Shown here in pieces: positions 52,987 to 58,522 of a DNA stretch of 58,522 bases (within the stretch, counting starts at the first letter, position 1; each line of letters opens with the position of its first letter). Source of the stretch: an uncultured Deferribacteraceae bacterium (GTDB taxonomy: Bacteria; Chrysiogenota; Deferribacteres; Deferribacterales; Mucispirillaceae); contig CAMQYS010000009.1 of NCBI GenBank assembly GCA_947039395.1, forward strand, positions 1 to 58,522. Reading direction: 5' to 3'. The translations under genes and the position numbers were made by a program. A model generated the notes under the pieces. It had not been told where the DNA came from, did no database searches, and worked only from the letters and a program-made list of their open reading frames with translations.

Positions 52987-53880
52987 ATGGATAAGTTTAT
53001 GGAGATCGCAAAAGAGTTAGGTTTAATTATCGACAAACCGATAGCAAACGGAAGTATTCAGAGAGTGGCAGTTGAAGGAACTAAAAAGGCTAGTGCAAAA
53101 GATGGAGCATACTGTATTTACAACAATCCAAATGGTACAGCTGGGTGGATCAGCAATAACAGAACTGGAGAGTATAAAACTGTATCGATATCAGGAGAGG
53201 TTAATGAGTATCAAAAAGGATTAAACACTTATAATCCAAAAGAAAACAATCTAAGACAAAATGAAAAAGCAAGTCAAGCAACTTATCTTATTACTAAAAT
53301 CTTTAAAAAAGCTTTATATCATAAGTATTTATGTTTTAAAAAAATATCGCCTTACGGAGCATTAGTTGATAACTACGGCGTACTAATAATCCCTTTACAA
53401 AATATTAAAGGCGAATATCGTTCATTTCAACGTATCTATGAAGACGGCAGTAAATCGTTCTTTACAGGTGGACAGAAAAAAGAGTGTTTCTTTCTGATAG
53501 GTAAACAGATCGATAAAGAAGTTATCATCTGTGAGGGATATTCAACGGCTACAACGATCTATCAAGCAACTAAAATCCCTACAATCGCAGCGATGGATGC
53601 AGGTAATATTGAGCCAGTAGCAAAAGCAGTAAGAGATCAATACGGCAAATATCTGAACATTGTTATTGCAGGCGATGACGATGCTTTAAGAGATGATAAT
53701 CCTGGACGAAAATATGCAACTAAAGCTGCAGAATCTGTCGGAGCAAGTATCGTTTTTCCTGAGTTCACAGAACGAGAAATAGTTGATGGACTTACAGATT
53801 TTAATGATTTGTATGTTGTTAGTGATAACAAAAGAGTGCGATTGTTTTTTGAAAAACATTCTGTTATATCAGTTGACTAA
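52987..53880 (+). CDS. Toprim-domain primase-like protein
   Basis: 297 residues. N-terminal part resembling TraC/DUF-type primase accessory regions (AYCIYNNPNGTAGWISNN), then a Toprim domain: VIICEGYSTATTIYQ (Toprim Glu), IPTIAAMDAGN and IVIAGDDDALRDDNPG (the D-x-D part), KAAESVGASIVFPEF, GLTDFNDLYV. It lacks a helicase domain. It probably makes primers on transferred single strands in the recipient. It is the first gene of a unit with the integrase under the conserved motif. Confidence 0.8.
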   Translation: MDKFMEIAKELGLIIDKPIANGSIQRVAVEGTKKASAKDGAYCIYNNPNGTAGWISNNRTGEYKTVSISGEVNEYQKGLNTYNPKENNLRQNEKASQATYLITKIFKKALYHKYLCFKKISPYGALVDNYGVLIIPLQNIKGEYRSFQRIYEDGSKSFFTGGQKKECFFLIGKQIDKEVIICEGYSTATTIYQATKIPTIAAMDAGNIEPVAKAVRDQYGKYLNIVIAGDDDALRDDNPGRKYATKAAESVGASIVFPEFTEREIVDGLTDFNDLYVVSDNKRVRLFFEKHSVISVD

Positions 53881-53906
53881 ATACATACTAGAGGGGCGTT
53901 CATTTT

Positions 53907-54842
53907 ATGAAAGAATCAAATTTTGAAACAACAGTATTAAGCAGTTTATCTGATATCGCGAACTTGTTATCATTTACAAATATCAGAGAGGTAGAGGAGA
54001 TCAAAAAGACATATCTAAAAGATTATATATTAGATAAGTATAAGCCGTATTATATAGCAAAAGCTAAGAAAATGTCATCGATTAAAAGTGATCTTATTAG
54101 ATTAGGAGCAATTCTAAATCATCCTATATCTGAGCTAGCGATAGAAGATATTAAAACACATGATATCGAATTATTCTTAATATCGATAGAGAAGATGGGT
54201 AGAAGTAAAGCTACTATAAATCGTTATAGATCAAGGTTAAATGCTATTTTTAATCATGCAATAATTAATGATATTATAATTAAAAATGTTGTAAAAGGAG
54301 TAAAACAATATAAAGAACAAGGTAGAGATATTGCATTAACTGATGAGGAGATAGAAAAGGTATTAAAAGAAGCTAAAGCAAGTAAAAATAAGGAGTTATA
54401 TTTGATATTAATGATTGCTCTTAATACTGGTATGAGGCGAGGAGAGATTTTGAATTTACGAAAGGATAATCTCGTTGGATTGACTATAGTTTTGTTCGAT
54501 AATGAAACTAAATCAGGATATAAAAGAGTTATCCCAATTAACGATACTTTAAGAGAGCAGATTAAAATTCATTTAAGTGATATACTGTTAGATGAAAACA
54601 GGATTTTCAAATCTAAAGATATACGCACAGCATTTGCGAATGCTAGAAAGAGAGCAGGATTACGCTATTTTAGGATTCATGATCTAAGACGTACATTTGC
54701 AACAAAGTTGAAAGATAAAGATGTCAATCTCCATGATTTAAAAGAACTTTTAGGACATTGTAGTGTAGCGATGACAGAGAAATATCTAACAACAAGCATC
54801 TACACGTTAATGAAAGCTGTGAATAAGATAGCATATAGGTAG
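53907..54842 (+). CDS. int: Tyrosine recombinase (integrase/excisionase)
   Basis: 311 residues. N-terminal SAM-like core-binding domain (about 45-140) and catalytic domain with NTGMRRGEIL (Arg I), RIHDLRRTFATKL (His-x-x-Arg), LKELLGHCSVAMTEKYL (His and the Tyr nucleophile). Length and motifs fit ICE and phage integrases. It follows the Toprim gene on the same transcript, and the tRNA-Leu fragment 3.6 kb downstream is the probable target. Confidence 0.92.
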   Translation: MKESNFETTVLSSLSDIANLLSFTNIREVEEIKKTYLKDYILDKYKPYYIAKAKKMSSIKSDLIRLGAILNHPISELAIEDIKTHDIELFLISIEKMGRSKATINRYRSRLNAIFNHAIINDIIIKNVVKGVKQYKEQGRDIALTDEEIEKVLKEAKASKNKELYLILMIALNTGMRRGEILNLRKDNLVGLTIVLFDNETKSGYKRVIPINDTLREQIKIHLSDILLDENRIFKSKDIRTAFANARKRAGLRYFRIHDLRRTFATKLKDKDVNLHDLKELLGHCSVAMTEKYLTTSIYTLMKAVNKIAYR

Positions 54843-55169
54843 ATAGATTTATTCACAAGTAATAAAGCTCAAAAAGTCTATATTATTAACGACTTATATC
54901 AAGTTGCTTAATAAGTAATCAGACTGTATAGGGTTGACAATTAATATGTACTCAAAATAATAGCACTACTTTGTAAGGTAGTGCTATTTTATTATAATTA
55001 CTAACTAGACATACACATCAATTATTAATCACCAACTTCATAATTAGAAGTAAAAAGCCTTTAAATATAGACTTTTTTGTATATTTATACCATCAATTAT
55101 TTTAGTATCTGCATTGTCATATTAAGCAAAATGTACTATAATGAAATAGTTATGTTATACGAGGGTGTT
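54843..55169. other. Intergenic region with terminator
   Basis: AATAGCACTAC pairs with GTAGTGCTATT (54959-54988), a good two-way terminator after the integrase. A TTGACA...AATAAT pair (54934, 54956) overlaps it and is doubtful. The rest is AT-rich with nothing evident. Confidence 0.7.
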
Positions 55170-55271
55170 ATGATGATAGCTATTGAAGAAAAACTATGGA
55201 AGATAGCGAATAAGTTACACAACAATATGAAATCAAACGAATACAAATATATTGTCTTAGGAGAAATATAA
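55170..55271 (+). pseudogene. HsdM N-terminal fragment
   Basis: 33 codons from the ATG at 55170: IEEKLWKIANKLHNNMKSNE and then YKYIVLGEI and stop. This matches the opening of type I restriction HsdM methylases (LEEKLW.AADKLR.NM...EYKHVVLGLIFLKYI) and breaks exactly where LIFLKY is expected. It is a decapitated hsdM start, or a leader peptide kept for coupling, since the next ATG follows 1 base after the stop. Confidence 0.65.
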
Positions 55272-55272
55272 T

Positions 55273-56301
55273 ATGCCTACTATTAAAAGCGTAACAGATT
55301 TCATGCAATGGATCAGAGTAGAACGCCTATATAATGAGTATTGTGAAAACATGCATTGCCACCTAGAACATCAAGACTTTCTAAATGAAGTGTTTCCAAC
55401 ATCAAATAATTATAAGAACCATCAAGATAAGGCAGAAGATAAACTCTATTACGAAATTTATGAGAAATATCCCAATCTATTTGAATATACAACAACTGAA
55501 ATTGAAGAGATAAAATTGATATTAACAGACAGCTCTCTAATGCCTAAGGTAAACTCTCTATTTTTTAGAGGGCAAGGAAATCAAGAGTGGACTTTACTAC
55601 CCTCTGTTTTTAGAGATGATTTTTTAGAGGGAGAATCTGCAATATACAACGATGCGTTGAGTGATAGACCTTCTGATTTTTCTTCAACAAATACTATATT
55701 AGAAAACCTAATCATTATGCAACATCATGGACTGCCTACACGATTGCTAGATGTTACATCAAACCCTTTAGTGGCTTTATATTTTGCTTGTCAAAATATA
55801 GATCTCGATGGACGTGTGTTTATGTTTGACAGTAGATTAAGCTCACTTAAATCTGTTAATTTATTTACTCAATATGTCCATATGGAAATATATGACAACC
55901 TTGAAGATGTGCCAAAATTTATAGACTACGATTGCAATCACTCATACTCTAAAGATAGGCTTCTTTTTCAATCTCCTAAAATTAATAACCGTGTTATTGC
56001 TCAGGCTGGAACATTTTTTATCTATGGACATAAAAATATAGGCGAGATATATAACGAAACTTATCAAATTGATGACGAGGATAGAAGTATTCATATAGAT
56101 GCTGATGGAGAGCGAGAAGATGTTTTTATAACCTTAAAAGATATACCTGATGCATCTAACGATGATGAAATTAGTGTATTAATTCCTAAGAAGAATAAAG
56201 AGTATATCCTTAATGAGTTAAACACCTTAAATATCAATCAAGCATCTTTATTTCTTGATTTGGATAATTATAGTGCTTATGTTAAATCTAAATATAAATA
56301 A
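55273..56301 (+). CDS. FRG-domain protein 1
   Basis: 342 residues. FRG domain: LFFRGQGNQEWTLLPSVFRDD near residue 97, then MQHHGLPTRLLDVTSNPLVALYFAC (Gly-Leu-Pro-Thr-Arg-Leu-Leu-Asp, the family signature) near 155. Later IAQAGTFFIYG, and a C-terminal NINQASLFLDLDNYSAYVK. FRG proteins are common in phage-defence islands. It shares these blocks with the gene at 57066. It is coupled to the hsdM-like fragment. Confidence 0.85.
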   Translation: MPTIKSVTDFMQWIRVERLYNEYCENMHCHLEHQDFLNEVFPTSNNYKNHQDKAEDKLYYEIYEKYPNLFEYTTTEIEEIKLILTDSSLMPKVNSLFFRGQGNQEWTLLPSVFRDDFLEGESAIYNDALSDRPSDFSSTNTILENLIIMQHHGLPTRLLDVTSNPLVALYFACQNIDLDGRVFMFDSRLSSLKSVNLFTQYVHMEIYDNLEDVPKFIDYDCNHSYSKDRLLFQSPKINNRVIAQAGTFFIYGHKNIGEIYNETYQIDDEDRSIHIDADGEREDVFITLKDIPDASNDDEISVLIPKKNKEYILNELNTLNINQASLFLDLDNYSAYVKSKYK

Positions 56302-56318
56302 CTTGATAAGGTGTGAAA

Positions 56319-56378
56319 ATGTTTACTGAAAAAATAGATAAAAAACATACCTTAAAAATAATGGAGCTTAAAATATGA
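56319..56378 (+). CDS. Possible 19-aa leader peptide
   Basis: Short frame MFTEKIDKKHTLKIMELKI, overlapping the DUF4145 ATG by 4 bases; AAGGTGTG upstream. It may simply couple translation. Confidence 0.3.
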   Translation: MFTEKIDKKHTLKIMELKI

Positions 56379-57007
56379 TAGAAGAAAAAATATTGTCTTG
56401 TGATGATGACTATGCTAAATGCCCTAAATGTGGTGTGAATCTAAGTTGGGCATGGATTAAGTATGGATATAATAGTTATCAAAGTTGCCCGCATGTAGGA
56501 TCTTTTACAAGATGTAACCACTGTAAGCAAATATTTCTAGCTCTTGGGGATGAGATAGTCTATCCTCGTATTACTTCTCATATCAAACCTCATGAGTTAT
56601 TCACAGAATATCCTAAATCTGAAAAGTTATTTAAGGAGTCTTTAGCTGTAGCTAGCGATTCTCCACGTGCAGGATTAACATTATCTCGTATGTGTTTAGA
56701 GTGTTTAGTTCACGAAATATTAATTGAACGAAATGAAAAGCCTAGCGATAATTTTTCAGTAAATATAAAAAAATTGCTTGAACTAGAAATCATTACTAAT
56801 AAAATTAAAAATCTATTAGATGATACAAGAGTTATCGGCAATAAATCTACTCACAATTTCAATTTAATTGATAGTGAGAATGAAGTAGTTCTTGATGATT
56901 GTATGGTTGTATGGAAAGCGATCAATCATATTTTAGAATCTCTATCATCTGTACAAAAACTTGATGCAGATATAACTAATCTAAAAGACAAAGTCAAAGA
57001 GAAATAA
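56375..57007 (+). CDS. DUF4145-domain protein
   Basis: 210 residues. N-terminal zinc ribbon (AKCPKCGVNL...FTRCNHCKQIF), then the DUF4145 core SEKLFKESLAVASDSPRAGLTLSRMCLE followed by CLVHEILIERN, DDTRVIGNKSTHNFN and a helical end. DUF4145 domains occur in type I restriction HsdR proteins and other defence genes. It is flanked by the two FRG genes, so a three-gene system is likely. Confidence 0.82.
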   Translation: MIEEKILSCDDDYAKCPKCGVNLSWAWIKYGYNSYQSCPHVGSFTRCNHCKQIFLALGDEIVYPRITSHIKPHELFTEYPKSEKLFKESLAVASDSPRAGLTLSRMCLECLVHEILIERNEKPSDNFSVNIKKLLELEIITNKIKNLLDDTRVIGNKSTHNFNLIDSENEVVLDDCMVVWKAINHILESLSSVQKLDADITNLKDKVKEK

Positions 57008-57065
57008 AAGACTAAAGCAACAAGTGATATTCTCATTACGCACCTCATGAAAGGAGATATATATA

Positions 57066-58178
57066 ATGTCAAAAAATACTGAAATAACCAATCTAGTTGA
57101 ATTTATAGAATGGGCTCAACAATCTACTCTTGAAGACAAAGTCATATTAGATGAAAAAACCGAATTTAATGTTTTTTTTGAAGAGTATAGTCATAACAAA
57201 CAATTAAATAAAAATTGGGAAGAGTTATACAGACAAAAAAATGGCATTCTCAAACAGTTAGAGGTTGTAAACCTACTATTAGAAATACAAAACCTAGACA
57301 GTTCAAGAACTTCAATAAAATATATAAATTTAATGAAGAACTTTGCTACACAAAAAAGAAAGCTAAATGAATTTGAAGATTTGAAAAGACAAGTTGAGAA
57401 ACATAATTTATTAACCAAAGAAAAAATAGAGAATTATTTTAAAGATGAAAAATCTAAATCAATTAAAAGATTTTTTCGTGGATACTCAAACTCTATTTGG
57501 AAACTAGAACCAATTTTGTTTAGACATAACTATCTAGAACATGAACATGATATATATAAACAAGCACTAAGAGATTATCCTAAAGAGTTTAACCATAATT
57601 CAGTTTTAGATAATCTTGTCCACATGCAACATTATGGACTGCCAACTCGATTACTGGATATCACATCAAACCCGTTAGTAGCTCTCTATTTTGCAACTGA
57701 TCCTACAGTAGATGCCGATGGAAAAGTTTTTATGGTTTTAGAAGATACTAGCTCTGATATAGAAATTCAAAATAATCTAGAAATATTAGCACAACTTGTA
57801 AACATAGAATGTAATCATAAATTAGAGACAAATATCCTTTTTCACGAACTCTATAAAAAAACTAATATCAATACCCCATATTCAGAAATAAACTTAAATC
57901 ATTTTAAAGAAGAAAAACTGCTCTTTTCTGCCAATAAGATAAATAGTAGAATAATCGCACAAGCGGGAGAGTTTTATCTTTTTGGAAATCTTGATCCATC
58001 TAACAAGAAACAAAAATGTCCATGTGCGGGAACCTTAAAAGACGACATAAGTATTATTATCCCTAAACAACATAAAAAAGATATTAGAGAAAAACTTGAT
58101 CTACTGAATATTAATCAACCCTTCTTATTCCCTGATTTAGATAGCTACGGCAAGTATATAAAAAATAAGTACAAATAG
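57066..58178 (+). CDS. FRG-domain protein 2
   Basis: 370 residues. A coiled-coil-like region (about 45-130) precedes the FRG domain: RFFRGYSNSIWKLEPILFRHN and MQHYGLPTRLLDITSNPLVALYFAT. Later IAQAGEFYLFGN and NINQPFLFPDLDSYGKYIK. It is a paralogue of the protein at 55273 with a different N-terminal region. A strong AAAGGAGAT site precedes the ATG. Confidence 0.85.
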   Translation: MSKNTEITNLVEFIEWAQQSTLEDKVILDEKTEFNVFFEEYSHNKQLNKNWEELYRQKNGILKQLEVVNLLLEIQNLDSSRTSIKYINLMKNFATQKRKLNEFEDLKRQVEKHNLLTKEKIENYFKDEKSKSIKRFFRGYSNSIWKLEPILFRHNYLEHEHDIYKQALRDYPKEFNHNSVLDNLVHMQHYGLPTRLLDITSNPLVALYFATDPTVDADGKVFMVLEDTSSDIEIQNNLEILAQLVNIECNHKLETNILFHELYKKTNINTPYSEINLNHFKEEKLLFSANKINSRIIAQAGEFYLFGNLDPSNKKQKCPCAGTLKDDISIIIPKQHKKDIREKLDLLNINQPFLFPDLDSYGKYIKNKYK

Positions 58179-58185
58179 GTAACAT

Positions 58186-58302
58186 ATGACAAAATACTTA
58201 GATGAAAAAGCTCATGCACAAAGAGCTATTAAACTTTTAGAAAATAGAGTACACATATCAAAGTACAAGGCAAATAGAACTAGTATCAGATTAAATAAAT
58301 AG
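58186..58302 (+). CDS. Small 38-aa frame after FRG gene 2
   Basis: Begins MTKYLDEKAHAQRAIKLLEN and ends RTSIRLNK; basic. It may be the remains of a larger gene truncated at the element end. No family recognised. Confidence 0.35.
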   Translation: MTKYLDEKAHAQRAIKLLENRVHISKYKANRTSIRLNK

Positions 58303-58355
58303 TGCATAGTTGTATTAAAACTATATTATACTTTAAATCACGATAAACTAATCTA

Positions 58356-58385
58356 TTGACAATTATCAACCGATATGAGTAATAT
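58356..58385 (+). promoter_or_regulatory. Promoter pointing out of the element
   Basis: TTGACA (58356-58361), 18-bp spacer and TAATAT (58380-58385), followed by GGAGGGG and the ATG at 58418. It transcribes toward the tRNA-Leu fragment on the opposite strand. Confidence 0.6.
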
Positions 58386-58417
58386 ATGAATGAAATATAC
58401 TTATGGAGGGGTTTTAA

Positions 58418-58522
58418 ATGTTTATTGAAAATGATTTTGAATTGAATGACTTTTTACATACACAGGTTTTTAAATCCCTTGCGTCTACCTATTCCGCCAC
58501 TCGGGCTGATTTTATATTCCTT
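58418..58522 (+). CDS. Partial gene crossing the tRNA junction
   Basis: Open frame with a good ribosome site, beginning MFIENDFELNDFLHTQVFKS and still open at the window end. From about residue 17 its codons are the complement of the tRNA-Leu 5' half. The N-terminal part is probably a real element gene whose 3' end in the free circle differs; the integrated form would have a chimeric tail. Confidence 0.4.
   Translation, partial: MFIENDFELNDFLHTQVFKSLASTYSATRADFIFL
58468..58506 (-). tRNA. 5' half of tRNA-Leu(UAA), element junction
   Basis: On the minus strand: acceptor GCCCGAG, TG, D-arm GCG...CGC, anticodon stem AGGGA and loop TTTAAAA with anticodon TAA. After loop position 38 the expected TCCCT arm is absent and the sequence reads ACCTGTG. 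So only positions 1-38 are present, and the break lies at the anticodon loop, a classic tyrosine-recombinase crossover point. The 3' half is not in this window. Confidence 0.85.

Noticed and set aside
54934-54961. TTGACA/AATAAT promoter after the integrase
   Set aside because: Its -10 overlaps the stem of a terminator, so it is probably a chance match in AT-rich DNA.
58468-58506. tRNA-Leu with a group I intron, as in cyanobacteria
   Set aside because: The break could mimic an intron insertion, but no intron core follows, and a tyrosine recombinase gene nearby explains the break at the loop better.

Overview
The window is one long stretch of an integrative and conjugative element (ICE), or an ICE-like integrated plasmid, in a very AT-rich bacterium. 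The F-type transfer genes, the Hcp/Sel1-type cysteine repeats, the EndA-like nuclease and the codon use fit a Campylobacterota host (Sulfurimonas/Arcobacter-like). That host call is inference. The left edge cuts through a gene. The right edge runs into the 5' half of a tRNA-Leu(UAA) gene, so the right end of the element appears to be inside the window and the left end is not.

Layout. 1-686: a truncated sigma-factor-like gene. 1,060-19,495: a plus-strand F-type (MPF-F) transfer operon: coupling protein, DsbC-like, OmpA-like, TraB, a TraV split in two, TraC, a TraF-type peptidase, TraW, TraU, TraN, TraA pilin, TraL, TraE, an SH3-TraK fusion, TrbC and TraG. 19,640-21,123: a Sel1 protein and a periplasmic nuclease. 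21,124-21,897: a structured non-coding region with a large inverted repeat (oriT candidate) and copy A of a two-copy RNA element. 21,788-26,050: an array of small transcription units, most starting with the same leader hairpin and several ending in near-identical terminators; it encodes two SSB-like proteins and three related pairs of tiny membrane proteins. 26,177-30,089: DUF6094 methyltransferase, an unknown protein and an SNF2-type helicase. 30,243-36,132: cargo, namely an AAA_13/RloC-like ATPase and a restriction-modification module with two D12-class adenine methylases. 36,411-39,009: two tandem lipoprotein genes from a local duplication that also left a piece of a TraN tail.

39,091-48,824: a minus-strand operon with a ParB-like protein, ParM/StbA plus a probable ParR partner, membrane proteins, TraF, TraH and a second TraN-like protein. 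48,825-50,789: nearly 2 kb without an obvious gene, holding iteron-like repeats, RNA copy B, a possible small RNA and a region of about 1 kb dense in stem-loops, followed by a basic 214-aa protein. 51,587-52,840: a PD-(D/E)xK-like protein. 52,987-54,842: Toprim protein and tyrosine recombinase. 55,170-58,178: an HsdM-like N-terminal fragment followed by a FRG / DUF4145 / FRG gene set, then the tRNA-Leu junction.

How it works together. Four operon starts (1,060+; 46,443-; 48,824-; 52,987+) share a motif of about 30 bp placed 17-31 bases before the start codon; two copies are identical over 30 bases in opposite orientation. With a sigma-like protein encoded by the element, this suggests a private regulon that switches transfer, partition and primase genes together. 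The integrase and tRNA-Leu junction give chromosomal integration, ParM/ParR/ParB and the iterons give maintenance, the two tra blocks build the apparatus, and the cargo looks defensive. No conventional relaxase or replication initiator was recognised. The most novel-looking parts are the 1-kb structured RNA with its adjacent basic protein, the covarying two-copy RNA, the leader-hairpin gene array, and the sigma/30-bp promoter regulon.
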